IMG/VR virus record: IMGVR_UViG_3300032282_004151
Span: 1-64,000 of that record
Length of the DNA stretch: 64,000 nucleotides
Origin: a virus
Direction: 5' to 3' (one strand)
Positions 20,426 to 27,136 of this stretch are shown here, in pieces; within the stretch, counting starts at the first letter, position 1, and each line of letters begins with the position of its first letter. The notes under the pieces are model-generated. The model ran no database searches and was not told the DNA's origin. It saw only the letters and a program-made list of their open reading frames with translations. A program made the translations under genes and the position numbers.

Positions 20426-20893
20426 ATGGGTTTGGATATGTATCTCACCGCCGAGCGGCTTGTCTCTGGCTACGACTACAACAAGGACGAGAACTTTGAT
20501 AAGCTTCTTGAACTTATGAACCTTAGCAAGGACGACGTTGGAGAGAGTGCCAGCGTAAGCCTTGAGGTTGGCTACTGGCGCAAGGCAAACGCCATTCACT
20601 CTTGGTTCGTCCAAAATGTGCAGGATGGCGTGGACCAGTGCCAACGCTCGTATGTGACGAGGGAGCAGCTTGAGGAACTGCGTGACGAGTGCGTGGCTGC
20701 TTTGGCCGCGTACAATGCTGGCGAAAAGATCGAGGCAGAGAACGTCCTTGCGCCCACAACCGGCTTCTTCTTTGGTTCTACGGAGATTGATGATTGGTAC
20801 AAGAAGGACTTGGAAAAAACCATCAAGATCGTGGAGAAGTGCTTGAGTGACAAGTTCAAGGCTTATTCCTTTTTCTACCAAGCAAGCTGGTAA
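20426..20893 (+). CDS. conserved phage protein (MGLDMYL family), 155 aa
   Basis: MGLDMYLTAER, EVGYWRKANAIHSWFVQNVQDG (residues about 48-69), then LAPTTGFFFGSTEIDDWYKKDLEKT. This is a well-conserved phage and bacterial family of unknown function (YWRKANAIHxWF, GFFFGSTxIDxWY), complete here. It is among the best-conserved early genes of the window. Confidence 0.8.
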   Translation: MGLDMYLTAERLVSGYDYNKDENFDKLLELMNLSKDDVGESASVSLEVGYWRKANAIHSWFVQNVQDGVDQCQRSYVTREQLEELRDECVAALAAYNAGEKIEAENVLAPTTGFFFGSTEIDDWYKKDLEKTIKIVEKCLSDKFKAYSFFYQASW

Positions 20894-20896
20894 GGC

Positions 20897-20924
20897 TTGA
20901 CTTTTCATTTTCATCGAGTATCAT
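20897..20924 (+). promoter_or_regulatory. leaderless-type promoter
   Basis: TTGACT, 16 bp, TATCAT; ATG 20933 follows 8 nt later. Confidence 0.75.
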
Positions 20925-20932
20925 TCCTCATT

Positions 20933-21088
20933 ATGAATGAAGCAAATGAAAATGGAGTTTTGTCTAGCATCCTTGAAGGTATTCTAAGTGTCACAGTTGG
21001 AATAATCAAGGTGCTGTTTATCTTGGTTGTTGGCGTTTTGTTCTTGGCACTTGGTGGTTGGATACTTGCCATGTTCAAGAATGATTAA
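20933..21088 (+). CDS. small membrane protein, 51 aa
   Basis: A long hydrophobic stretch from about residue 17 to 47 (SVTVGIIKVLFILVVGVLF...LALGGWILAMF), probably one or two transmembrane helices. Start chosen by promoter distance. No family recognised. Confidence 0.58.
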   Translation: MNEANENGVLSSILEGILSVTVGIIKVLFILVVGVLFLALGGWILAMFKND

Positions 21089-21096
21089 AATAAGTC

Positions 21097-21124
21097 TGGA
21101 CTTTCCATTATTATCTGCTAGAGT
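21097..21124 (+). promoter_or_regulatory. leaderless-type promoter
   Basis: TGGACT, 16 bp, TAGAGT; ATG 21134 follows 9 nt later. Confidence 0.72.
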
Positions 21125-21133
21125 ATTAGGACT

Positions 21134-21436
21134 ATGAACGCTACGAAAATTGAGCCGTCCATCTGCCATTACATCACCGCCAACACGCTTCACGAGATGA
21201 GCAAGCCTGCTGCCGAGGCCATCGACGCCCTATTCAATTCTGATCTGGATGTGTCCTTTGGCGATGCCAACCGCACGCTGATCGACATTCCTCACTTCAT
21301 TCAGATGCTTGAGGATGCCTTGGATCAGCAGGGCATCTTCTACGATGAAAATGACATCATTCACGGTGGGTTCATTGAAATCAAGGATGCGCTTGACGAA
21401 GTTGATCGTAACGTCTACATTGATCTGGAGAATTGA
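21134..21436 (+). CDS. hypothetical protein, 100 aa, acidic
   Basis: MNATKIEPSICHYITANTLH..., acidic C-terminal half (YDENDIIHGGFIEIKDALDEVDRN). Mostly helical; no recognised domain. A tRNA-like gene starts 20 bases after its stop and may share its transcript. Confidence 0.6.
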   Translation: MNATKIEPSICHYITANTLHEMSKPAAEAIDALFNSDLDVSFGDANRTLIDIPHFIQMLEDALDQQGIFYDENDIIHGGFIEIKDALDEVDRNVYIDLEN

Positions 21437-21456
21437 TTAATATTTATTGACATTAC

Positions 21457-21535
21457 GCTCTTGTATTGGCTCTGTCTTCTAAACAGATCGCGCATAACTG
21501 GATTAATGTGGGTTCGAGTCCCACCAAGAGCGCCA
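21457..21535 (+). tRNA. aberrant tRNA-like gene, anticodon TCT (Arg-like), no D-arm
   Basis: Perfect 7-bp acceptor GCTCTTG/CAAGAGC, discriminator G and encoded CCA; perfect T-arm GTGGG-TTCGAGT-CCCAC; anticodon arm TCTGT-CTTCTAA-ACAGA. Between acceptor and anticodon arm only TATTGGC remains, so there is no D-arm. A 20-nt stretch follows the anticodon arm and can fold as CGCAT-AACTGGATTA-ATGTG, looking either like a class II variable arm or a displaced D-arm. Confidence 0.55.
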
Positions 21536-21543
21536 CTTTCTTC

Positions 21544-21571
21544 TTGATTTTTTAAAAAAAGTCTCCATACT
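21544..21571 (+). promoter_or_regulatory. leaderless-type promoter
   Basis: TTGATT, 16 bp, CATACT; ATG 21580 follows 8 nt later. Confidence 0.75.
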
Positions 21572-21579
21572 ATACCACA

Positions 21580-21759
21580 ATGAAACTCAAAGACTACATC
21601 AAGGAATTGCAAACTCTCGCCAAGAATTCTCGGCCTGACATTGAGGTTGCTTATGCTGCCGATGATGAAGGCAATCGTTTTGATTATGTGCGCTTTCGCC
21701 CAGCCGTCAATACTGTTGAGATCGACGGTGAAGAAGTTGAGGTTGTGACGGTCAATTAA
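21580..21759 (+). CDS. small conserved phage protein, 59 aa
   Basis: MKLKDYIKELQTLAKNSRPDIEVAYAADDEGNRF... The L..I..L..La...P...V.Ya.DdEGN.F pattern is typical of a short phage family. No function known. The following small gene starts after three bases. Confidence 0.65.
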   Translation: MKLKDYIKELQTLAKNSRPDIEVAYAADDEGNRFDYVRFRPAVNTVEIDGEEVEVVTVN

Positions 21760-21762
21760 AAA

Positions 21763-21915
21763 ATGAAAAAATACGGCTATGTTCTTGTTGATGGAAACAA
21801 GATTTCCGTCAAGAAAATCAAGTTCATTGACATTGAAGAAGATAGATTTGGCGTTGATCTTATGACCTTTGAATACAAAGGTAGGGTTCTTAAGTCATAC
21901 ATTTTTGCTGGATAA
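21763..21915 (+). CDS. hypothetical protein, 50 aa
   Basis: MKKYGYVLVDGNKISVKKIK..., beta-rich (VDGNKISVKKI, DLMTFEYKGRVLKSYIF), basic at the N-terminal half. Same transcript as the gene before; a tRNA gene follows ten bases after the stop. Confidence 0.52.
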   Translation: MKKYGYVLVDGNKISVKKIKFIDIEEDRFGVDLMTFEYKGRVLKSYIFAG

Positions 21916-21925
21916 TAATTTCAAT

Positions 21926-22001
21926 GGGCGGTTAGCTTAATGGTTAAAGCAGAGAACTCATAATTCTTTGAGTGGGGGTTCGAATCCCTCACCGCCCACC
22001 A
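21926..22001 (+). tRNA. tRNA with CAT anticodon (Ile2-like or Met)
   Basis: Full cloverleaf: acceptor GGGCGGT/ACCGCCC, D-arm GCTT-AATGGTTA-AAGC, anticodon arm GAGAA-CTCATAA-TTCTT, T-arm GGGGG-TTCGAAT-CCCTC, discriminator A, CCA encoded. The AATGGTTAAAGC D-arm is like tRNA-Ile(CAT) of plastids, which favours Ile2, but this is not decisive. Confidence 0.9.
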
Positions 22002-22012
22002 ATTTTTAAACT

Positions 22013-22192
22013 ATGAAAGACAAAACCATCAAGTTCATCAAGTACGATCTCCCGTGTATTTTTGCGGCGCTGATCATTCCCATTGGCATTTACAACGGCG
22101 TTGTGGGCATTTACAGCAACAATGTATGGCAGTCTTCAACTGGCTTGTTCCAACTTCTTTTTGCTGCCGAGGTTTTTCGAACCAAGCCTTGA
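22013..22192 (+). CDS. small membrane protein, 59 aa
   Basis: MKDKTIKFIKYDLPCIFAAL..., two hydrophobic regions (CIFAALIIPIGIYNGVVGIY and STGLFQLLFAAEVF). Starts 11 bases after the tRNA. Its TGA stop is in the -35 box of the next promoter. Confidence 0.55.
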   Translation: MKDKTIKFIKYDLPCIFAALIIPIGIYNGVVGIYSNNVWQSSTGLFQLLFAAEVFRTKP

Positions 22193-22216
22193 CATTTAAA
22201 AAAAGTCTGTTAGAGT
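22189..22216 (+). promoter_or_regulatory. leaderless-type promoter
   Basis: TTGACA, 16 bp, TAGAGT; ATG 22226 follows 9 nt later. -35 box contains the preceding stop. Confidence 0.78.
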
Positions 22217-22225
22217 ATCCTAACA

Positions 22226-22444
22226 ATGAGAACTGGATTTGTCATCGAGTTTAATGTTCGGGGGCAAGATGGGCGGATCTATCCGTCGTCTGTGATATCT
22301 TCCAAGCAATTTGGAGAGGCTGAGTTCAATGATCTAACAGGCAACAATTGCCCTCATGTTTCTGTTGACAATGATATCGAAGGTCACAATTATGAATACG
22401 ATGTGCCTGTGAAGTATGATAGGTGCTTCGTTGTATTGCCTTGA
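22226..22444 (+). CDS. hypothetical protein, 72 aa
   Basis: MRTGFVIEFNVRGQDGRIYP..., beta-rich, no recognised domain. Its TGA stop forms part of the TTGACT of the tRNA-Lys promoter. Confidence 0.58.
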   Translation: MRTGFVIEFNVRGQDGRIYPSSVISSKQFGEAEFNDLTGNNCPHVSVDNDIEGHNYEYDVPVKYDRCFVVLP

Positions 22445-22468
22445 CTTTAGATAAAAAGTAGTCATTCT
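22441..22468 (+). promoter_or_regulatory. promoter of tRNA-Lys
   Basis: TTGACT, 16 bp, CATTCT; tRNA begins 20 nt later. Confidence 0.72.
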
Positions 22469-22488
22469 AGTTCTTGTTCTTTTAGAAT

Positions 22489-22563
22489 GGGTTCGTAGCT
22501 TAACGGTGAAGCAGCATCCTTTTAAGTTGTTGATTGTGGGTTCGAATCCCACCGAACCCACCA
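22489..22563 (+). tRNA. tRNA-Lys (anticodon TTT)
   Basis: Acceptor GGGTTCG/CGAACCC, D-arm GCTT-AACGGTG-AAGC, anticodon arm GCATC-CTTTTAA-GTTGT (one T-T mismatch), T-arm GTGGG-TTCGAAT-CCCAC, A then encoded CCA. Confidence 0.88.
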
Positions 22564-22565
22564 AT

Positions 22566-22994
22566 TTATTCCACTCGCAAAGATTGGCCTTTGTAGGGTG
22601 ACTCTGGAAGGTCGGAGTGAAGCCCATCGTGGATTTCACAATGACAATTCTTGCAGACAAGAATGACCTTCTTAAGTTCAGTTTCCAATCTGGAAATGTG
22701 GCCCTCGTTAAGTATCTTTGCTATCAAATGTTCTTTGTCATCTTTATCTTTATGATGAAAATCTAAAGCGGACAATGATTTGTTGTAATCACACAGGCAG
22801 CATTTCCCTCCGAAAATGATGGATTTCACTTTGTGTTTTATTTCCCCACGACGTTTTCTTTTGTTAGCCAGAATGCTTTGTTTTGATTTTTCCGATGTGT
22901 GCCAATAGACTGTTCCAATAGAGCAATCCATAATTTCGGATATTTCTTTTGCCGATTTTCCTTGGTCGTGTAATTTAAGTATGTTTTCTTTCAT
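22566..22994 (-). CDS. HNH homing endonuclease
   Basis: 142 residues from MKENILKLHDQG. The N-terminal part is a helix-turn-helix (GKSAKEISEIMDCSIGTVYW, about residues 12-31). The HNH region is KCCLCDYNK...LDFHHKD (Cys pair, then the His-His of the motif) and VCKNCHCEIHDG (second Cys pair, final His). Free-standing endonuclease of the kind found between phage tRNAs. It runs against all its neighbours. A -10-like TAGACT at plus 23015-23020 lies so close to the ATG at 23012 that the second ATG (22994) is the likelier start. The end lies three bases from the tRNA-Lys CCA. Confidence 0.82.
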   Translation of the reverse strand: MKENILKLHDQGKSAKEISEIMDCSIGTVYWHTSEKSKQSILANKRKRRGEIKHKVKSIIFGGKCCLCDYNKSLSALDFHHKDKDDKEHLIAKILNEGHISRLETELKKVILVCKNCHCEIHDGLHSDLPESPYKGQSLRVE

Positions 22995-23046
22995 ACAGAT
23001 AAATATCGTCATTAAGTCTAAAACAGCGACTTAAATGCTATTTTGT

Positions 23047-23074
23047 TTGACAAATGATAGAAACTTTCCATACT
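23047..23074 (+). promoter_or_regulatory. promoter of tRNA-Thr/tRNA-Glu
   Basis: TTGACA, 16 bp, CATACT; tRNA-Thr starts 19 nt later. Confidence 0.75.
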
Positions 23075-23093
23075 TATTGTTGTTCTTTTCAAT

Positions 23094-23169
23094 GCCTTCT
23101 TAGCTCAATTGGCAGAGCACCTCATTTGTAATGAGGATGTTGTCGGTTCAAGTCCGACAGAAGGCTCCA
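23094..23169 (+). tRNA. tRNA-Thr (anticodon TGT)
   Basis: Acceptor GCCTTCT/AGAAGGC, D-arm GCTC-AATTGGCA-GAGC, anticodon arm CCTCA-TTTGTAA-TGAGG, T-arm GTCGG-TTCAAGT-CCGAC, T then encoded CCA. All stems fully paired. Confidence 0.94.
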
Positions 23170-23174
23170 TTTTT

Positions 23175-23249
23175 GCCCTCATCGTATAACGGTTAGTACA
23201 CCGCCCTTTCACGGCGTAGATCGGAGTTCGATTCTCCGTGGGGGTACCA
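23175..23249 (+). tRNA. tRNA-Glu (anticodon TTC)
   Basis: Acceptor GCCCTCA/TGGGGGT with wobble pairs, D-arm GTAT-AACGGTTA-GTAC, anticodon arm CCGCC-CTTTCAC-GGCGT, T-arm CGGAG-TTCGATT-CTCCG, A then encoded CCA. Five bases after tRNA-Thr, same transcript. Confidence 0.9.
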
Positions 23250-23332
23250 ATTTCGCAATGAACCCAAAGATGATGGAGGGGATGGCCTCGTGCCATAATA
23301 GCGCGTGAAAGCTCGCGCCTTGCACTATTTCC

Positions 23333-23360
23333 TTGACTTTCTGATAAAAAAAGTCATACT
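23333..23360 (+). promoter_or_regulatory. sigma70-like promoter with a long leader
   Basis: TTGACT, 16 bp, CATACT. The next start (23453) is about 90 nt away; the leader contains imperfect inverted repeats (GTTGGT near 23370, ACCAAC near 23425). Confidence 0.7.
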
Positions 23361-23452
23361 CGTTTTTGTTGGTTGAGATAGAATAGTCTATTAAAGATGG
23401 TTCAATGCCATTGCTTGACCAACAGTTATATTTTTAGTTCAATCTTATTTAC

Positions 23453-23662
23453 ATGAACACACCAACTCTAAATGAAATTGCTGGTTACAAAGAGCCAACT
23501 CATTTGATATCTACTATGAATGATCTTGAAGAAAAAAATGCAGAACTTCGCAAGGAGTTTCTTCGGTTTGTTGAACATTTCAAATGCTTTGAAAAAACAT
23601 CATCTGATCCTTCTGACGCTGTTGCGTTCAAACGAGCCAGAGAAATTTTGAATAATTCTTGA
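23453..23662 (+). CDS. helical hypothetical protein, 69 aa
   Basis: MNTPTLNEIAGYKEPTHLIS..., then a coiled-coil-like helix (MNDLEEKNAELRKEFLRFVE) and a small-phage-protein end (DAVAFKRAREILNN). Stop TGA lies in the next -35 box. Confidence 0.58.
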   Translation: MNTPTLNEIAGYKEPTHLISTMNDLEEKNAELRKEFLRFVEHFKCFEKTSSDPSDAVAFKRAREILNNS

Positions 23663-23686
23663 CTTTTTATAAATAGGTGTTAGGCT
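23659..23686 (+). promoter_or_regulatory. leaderless-type promoter
   Basis: TTGACT, 16 bp, TAGGCT; ATG 23696 follows 9 nt later. -35 box contains the preceding stop. Confidence 0.72.
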
Positions 23687-23695
23687 ATTATCATA

Positions 23696-23980
23696 ATGAA
23701 AATCAAACTCCAAGAAGCCCTTGACCTTATTCATGCTGCTGATGTGGTCAAGCTCAATGGATACATCACTCCTAGCATTTCCATTGAAGAGATCAATGGC
23801 GATTCTAATAACGAGGTGATGTACGTCAATTGGGAAGATGACGGCCTTCAGTTTAACTTGTGGGTCATTGAAGAGAACAACGTTGAGGTTGAGCGTGATG
23901 GTCACAAGCTGACTCTCATTGACGACGAAGGCGATCCTTTTGAGCTTCATCTTTTTCGCCAAGTGCCTATCTTGGCTTGA
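23696..23980 (+). CDS. hypothetical protein, 94 aa, beta-rich
   Basis: MKIKLQEALDLIHAADVVKL..., then NEVMYVNWEDDGLQFNLWVIEE and a DGHKLTLIDDEGDPFELHLF end. Looks like an all-beta small phage protein. Stop TGA lies in the next -35 box. Confidence 0.6.
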   Translation: MKIKLQEALDLIHAADVVKLNGYITPSISIEEINGDSNNEVMYVNWEDDGLQFNLWVIEENNVEVERDGHKLTLIDDEGDPFELHLFRQVPILA

Positions 23981-24004
23981 CTTTTTTTAATTAACCACCA
24001 TACT
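23977..24004 (+). promoter_or_regulatory. leaderless-type promoter
   Basis: TTGACT, 16 bp, CATACT; ATG 24014 follows 9 nt later. -35 box contains the preceding stop. Confidence 0.8.
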
Positions 24005-24013
24005 ATCACGACT

Positions 24014-24421
24014 ATGGCCAACTACTACGAAAATGCTCGCACCAATTATTTCCGAGTCAAGGATGATGAAAAGTTCAAGGAGTTCATCAGTTCGTTTGAC
24101 GGTTTGACAACTTATGAGGACGATGAGAACCGCCATACTATCCTCTTTGATTATGAGTCTGGTGTTCCCTTCAGCAAGTACAATGATGAGACCCAAGACT
24201 ATGACGATGTTGATTTCTTGGGTGAACTGTCAAACCATCTTGCTGACAACAGCGTTGCTGTTCTGATTGGTGCTGGTGCTGAAAAGCTGCGCTACATCAA
24301 TGGCTATGCTGAAGCCATTGACAATACTGGTGAGCGCGTGAGCATCAACCTCAATGCCATTTACAACCGTGCATTGGAAAAGTTTGGCAGCGAAAAAGAA
24401 ATTACGATGGCAGAGTACTGA
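24014..24421 (+). CDS. conserved phage hypothetical protein, 135 aa
   Basis: MANYYENARTNYFRVKDDEKFKEF..., with an acidic middle and AVLIGAGAEKLRYINGYAEAI near residues 83-103. The start (NYYE..RTNYFRVKD...F) matches a phage/plasmid family of unknown function. Complete length. Confidence 0.7.
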   Translation: MANYYENARTNYFRVKDDEKFKEFISSFDGLTTYEDDENRHTILFDYESGVPFSKYNDETQDYDDVDFLGELSNHLADNSVAVLIGAGAEKLRYINGYAEAIDNTGERVSINLNAIYNRALEKFGSEKEITMAEY

Positions 24422-24425
24422 GAGC

Positions 24426-24453
24426 TTGACTTATTTTAATTTTTAGGTACTGT
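24426..24453 (+). promoter_or_regulatory. leaderless-type promoter
   Basis: TTGACT, 16 bp, TACTGT; ATG 24463 follows 9 nt later. The spacer contains TTTTAGGTAC, part of the dispersed repeat. Confidence 0.68.
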
Positions 24454-24462
24454 ACCACCATC

Positions 24463-24678
24463 ATGAAACAAGAATTCCGCAACCTCCTCATCAACCTGCT
24501 TGACTCTCCTGACGGCATCCCCGAGCATACCTATCGGCAGTTGGTAACATTTACTGACAAGCATTTTTCAAACAGCTGTGAGGATGTTTGGAGCGCCACC
24601 GAAGGTGGTGAAGGAAGCAATGGCTATTGCATCTTTCTTGACGAGGATGTTGCCAACAAGCTTCGCACCAACTCTTGA
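24463..24678 (+). CDS. hypothetical protein, 71 aa
   Basis: MKQEFRNLLINLLDSPDGIP..., then SCEDVWSATEGGEGSNGYCIFLDED. No recognised domain. Stop TGA lies in the TTGACA of the tRNA-Leu promoter. Confidence 0.58.
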   Translation: MKQEFRNLLINLLDSPDGIPEHTYRQLVTFTDKHFSNSCEDVWSATEGGEGSNGYCIFLDEDVANKLRTNS

Positions 24679-24702
24679 CACTTAACACATAGGCGCGATA
24701 AT
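24675..24702 (+). promoter_or_regulatory. promoter of tRNA-Leu
   Basis: TTGACA, 16 bp, GATAAT; tRNA begins 51 nt later. Confidence 0.7.
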
Positions 24703-24753
24703 TGACAGCCTATCAACGTGGGGCCAACCAAGCACAACTCCACTTATTTTTTT

Positions 24754-24841
24754 GGCCGTATGGTGGAACTGGCGATACACTTTGGACTTAAAATCCAACG
24801 CCCGTAAGGGATTGAGGGTTCGAATCCCTCTGCGGCTACCA
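24754..24841 (+). tRNA. tRNA-Leu (anticodon TAA)
   Basis: Class II tRNA: acceptor GGCCGTA/TGCGGCT, short D-stem GTG/CAC, anticodon arm TTGGA-CTTAAAA-TCCAA, long variable arm CGCCC-GTAA-GGG..., T-arm GAGGG-TTCGAAT-CCCTC, A then encoded CCA. Confidence 0.9.
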
Positions 24842-24849
24842 AGATATTC

Positions 24850-24878
24850 TTGACATTTCTATAAAAAGTATCCATTAT
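24850..24878 (+). promoter_or_regulatory. leaderless-type promoter
   Basis: TTGACA, 17 bp, CATTAT; ATG 24889 follows 10 nt later. Confidence 0.75.
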
Positions 24879-24888
24879 CCTACACGTA

Positions 24889-25194
24889 ATGAGCACTATT
24901 ACATTCGCTACCATCAACACAGCTATCATCACCGGTGATCTTGACGAGTCTCTTGACTTCATCAAGCACGCCATCAAGACCCGCGAGGAAATGCTGCAAG
25001 GTCAACTCAAGCGTTCCTTGAGCATCGGTGACAAGGTGAAGTTCAATGACCAAACCACGCCCATCTATATGCGCGGTATGGTCGCCACCATCATCAAGAT
25101 CAATCGTGAGCGGGTTGTGGTCAATATGGACAATCCCACTGGCCGATTCCGCAACAACGTAACCGTGCCGTTCTCCCTCTTGGAGAAGGTTTAA
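24889..25194 (+). CDS. conserved phage hypothetical protein, 101 aa
   Basis: Helical start, then KTREEMLQGQLKRSLSIGDKVKFND (residues about 31-55) and VATIIKINRERVVVNMDNP...GRF. The GDKVxFN...G..ATIxKINRERVVV pattern is a common phage KOW/SH3-like protein. Role unknown. Confidence 0.7.
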   Translation: MSTITFATINTAIITGDLDESLDFIKHAIKTREEMLQGQLKRSLSIGDKVKFNDQTTPIYMRGMVATIIKINRERVVVNMDNPTGRFRNNVTVPFSLLEKV

Positions 25195-25238
25195 AATAGG
25201 CGGGTGGGTCGCGCATACCGTAAAACACGCGAATTTTC

Positions 25239-25266
25239 TTGCCTTTCTATAAATTTTAGGTCTTAC
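25239..25266 (+). promoter_or_regulatory. leaderless-type promoter (weak)
   Basis: TTGCCT, 16 bp, TCTTAC; spacer again contains TTTTAGG. ATG 25275 is 8 nt away. Confidence 0.5.
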
Positions 25267-25274
25267 TCATGCAC

Positions 25275-25487
25275 ATGAAGCTTACCAAAACCCATCCACT
25301 GTTTATGCAGTTTCTTTCATTGTCATATGCATTAAGTCCAGAAAATTTAACCTGCGATGGCGAGTGCAGTCGTGCAGAAGTAAATTCTCGCTACAACAAG
25401 ATTGCAAAACAGTGGGCCGAACTTGAAAAAAAGTTTGGCGGTCGCGTATCAGAAAACGATGTTTGGGATGCTGAATTCAGCAAATAA
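25275..25487 (+). CDS. small conserved phage protein, 70 aa
   Basis: MKLTKTHPLFMQFLSLSYAL..., then ENLTCDGECSRAEVNSRYNKIAKQWAELEK and VSENDVWD. The ENLTxDGE...W..LE...G..VSE..VW pattern occurs in many phages; function unknown. ATG 25275 is preferred over 25269 because the latter lies two bases after the -10 box. Confidence 0.66.
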   Translation: MKLTKTHPLFMQFLSLSYALSPENLTCDGECSRAEVNSRYNKIAKQWAELEKKFGGRVSENDVWDAEFSK

Positions 25488-25492
25488 AAAAT

Positions 25493-26092
25493 ATGCCACG
25501 TAAAGCCCAACCTCGTATTGTTCGACCATCTGGCATTGAGCAAAGTGCCAATGGCAGCTACTATTATTGGAAGTGCAATGTATCTGGCAAGGAAACATTT
25601 GCGCCGGAAGCTCGCTTCAATGATGTAGTCAAGAATTATGGTGGCGAAGAAAAGCTGTTCAATGAGTATGTGCTGCGATCTGTGCAAAAGTATGTGTCTG
25701 AAGGATTTGATGCAGAAACCATCAAGAGCATCATGGATGCAAATGATGGCACTTTGCCAAACCTAGACAAGAAGCCCATCAAGGAAAAGAAAGATAAGCG
25801 GCGCACAATCAATGCTTTGTCAGTTGGCGAGATTGAAGTTGCAAGCGAACCCAAGGTGCAGATTTTTCCTTGGAGCGGCAACCCAGACTATTTTAGGTCG
25901 CCCCCTTCAGTTTTTAGCGTGGAAGATGAAAGCAGAAATGCTTGCATCTACCCCAACAGAAATCTTGATGATCAATGTCTTGGATGCTCAATTTATGATC
26001 GCTGCCATTCATCTGCCAAGTTCAGCAAAGATGACATGAACAAGCCCAAGCATCAGATCAAAATCAAGAAGGTAAACTCGTTTTCAGTTTGA
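25493..26092 (+). CDS. hypothetical protein, 199 aa, C-terminal Cys cluster
   Basis: MPRKAQPRIVRPSGIEQSAN..., a basic middle (KKPIKEKKDKRRTIN), and CIYPNRNLDDQCLGCSIYDRC near residues 150-175. Five Cys/His residues there suggest a zinc or iron-sulfur site. No family recognised. Follows the previous gene by five bases. Stop TGA lies in the next TTGACA. Confidence 0.6.
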   Translation: MPRKAQPRIVRPSGIEQSANGSYYYWKCNVSGKETFAPEARFNDVVKNYGGEEKLFNEYVLRSVQKYVSEGFDAETIKSIMDANDGTLPNLDKKPIKEKKDKRRTINALSVGEIEVASEPKVQIFPWSGNPDYFRSPPSVFSVEDESRNACIYPNRNLDDQCLGCSIYDRCHSSAKFSKDDMNKPKHQIKIKKVNSFSV

Positions 26093-26116
26093 CATTCTAA
26101 AAAAAGTAGTCAGTCT
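26089..26116 (+). promoter_or_regulatory. leaderless-type promoter
   Basis: TTGACA, 16 bp, CAGTCT; ATG 26125 follows 8 nt later. -35 box contains the preceding stop. Confidence 0.76.
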
Positions 26117-26124
26117 AGTTAAAG

Positions 26125-26631
26125 ATGAACACCGAAGTGAATGCCAAGGCATTGCTTGCTTTGCTCAACCGAAGGGAACTTCCTGAGTTCAAGACCCTAC
26201 CACAAGTCTGTGAGGTTGTCACAGATTTCCTTGTAAAGAAATATGAATTGAATGCACCAAGTGACATCAATCATGGCTATTGCTTCATTTGGGCATATCT
26301 TGTTTGGGCGCTTTGGAAGAAGCCATTGAAGTTTGTCAGCAGCGATGGTCACATCGTAATTGAGCATAATGGACTGTTTTACGACAGCATCAGTCACGAA
26401 GGCTGTGATGATCTGGAACTTATGGAAGTTAATTTGGATGAGGCTGCGGACCTTGGTATCAAGGGAATGGCGTGGTATTGGGCTCGCTGCGGCACATACA
26501 AGGTTGAGTTTCGTAAGATCTTGCGTGCCACTCACATGAAGCTTTACAAGGCGATATCCAAGGGTGGGCTGAACGCACATGACTCTGAAACGCTGTTCAT
26601 CGACGACGTTCCTTTTCCCTCATACGTCTGA
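26125..26631 (+). CDS. hypothetical protein with possible papain-like Cys/His pair, 168 aa
   Basis: NHGYCFIWAYLVWALW (residues about 49-64) followed by SDGHIVIEHNGLFYDS (about 73-88) gives a helix-borne Cys and a strand-borne His near a YDS turn. This is the layout of papain-fold peptidases and amidases. The call rests only on this spacing; it may be structural. Otherwise unknown. Confidence 0.5.
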   Translation: MNTEVNAKALLALLNRRELPEFKTLPQVCEVVTDFLVKKYELNAPSDINHGYCFIWAYLVWALWKKPLKFVSSDGHIVIEHNGLFYDSISHEGCDDLELMEVNLDEAADLGIKGMAWYWARCGTYKVEFRKILRATHMKLYKAISKGGLNAHDSETLFIDDVPFPSYV

Positions 26632-26649
26632 GTTTTTTTATCTTTTTCC

Positions 26650-26677
26650 TTGATTTTTTTAAATGGTCTGCTACAGT
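26650..26677 (+). promoter_or_regulatory. sigma70-like promoter with short leader
   Basis: TTGATT, 16 bp, TACAGT; ATG 26699 is 21 nt downstream. Confidence 0.65.
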
Positions 26678-26698
26678 ATTCCCATACTGATCACCACC

Positions 26699-27043
26699 AT
26701 GAAGAACAACAAGAAGAACACCGTCGCCTTCGTCAAGCAGATGCTCGCCACCAACAAGGTCTGGGCTCTCAAGGCTCTGGTCCGCATCTATCAGGAGAAC
26801 CAAACCCCCGACGAGCAGGCTGCGAAGCTGACCAGCCACGACAACGGCATCGGCTTCACGGGCGTGGATGCCAATTTCGCCAGCAGTCTGGCAGAGCAGT
26901 ATCTGCGCCGTGGTGATCTGTCTGAGAAGCAGATGAGCTTCGTCTTCAGGATCATGCCCAAGTATGCTGGGCAGGTCATCAAGATGAGCGACTCTGCCAA
27001 GCTGGAGTCTATGGTTTCCGCCGCCCCTGAGACGGTGGTCTGA
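26699..27043 (+). CDS. conserved phage/plasmid protein, 114 aa
   Basis: MKNNKKNTVAFVKQMLATNK..., then IYQENQTPDEQAAKLTSHDNGIGFTGVDANFASSLAEQYLRRGDLSEKQMSFVFRIMPKY (read in parts). The pattern TxxEQ...T...N..GF...D...........G.LS.KQ......M.KY is a common small module in phages and plasmids, function unknown. ATG 26699 excludes an upstream frame from 26663. Confidence 0.72.
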   Translation: MKNNKKNTVAFVKQMLATNKVWALKALVRIYQENQTPDEQAAKLTSHDNGIGFTGVDANFASSLAEQYLRRGDLSEKQMSFVFRIMPKYAGQVIKMSDSAKLESMVSAAPETVV

Positions 27044-27098
27044 GTTTCCACGGTGGGGAGCGCACACCAACTCACGCTCACTTTTTTTGATTTTTCCC

Positions 27099-27127
27099 TC
27101 GACTTTCTTTAATTCTTCAGCGATACT
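27099..27127 (+). promoter_or_regulatory. leaderless-type promoter
   Basis: TCGACT, 17 bp, GATACT; ATG 27137 follows 9 nt later. Confidence 0.75.
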
Positions 27128-27136
27128 ATCTGCCTA

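Noticed and set aside
21447-21469. TTGACA directly before the D-arm-less tRNA as its promoter
   Set aside because: The -10 box would fall inside the tRNA, and no matching hexamer is at 16-18 bp.
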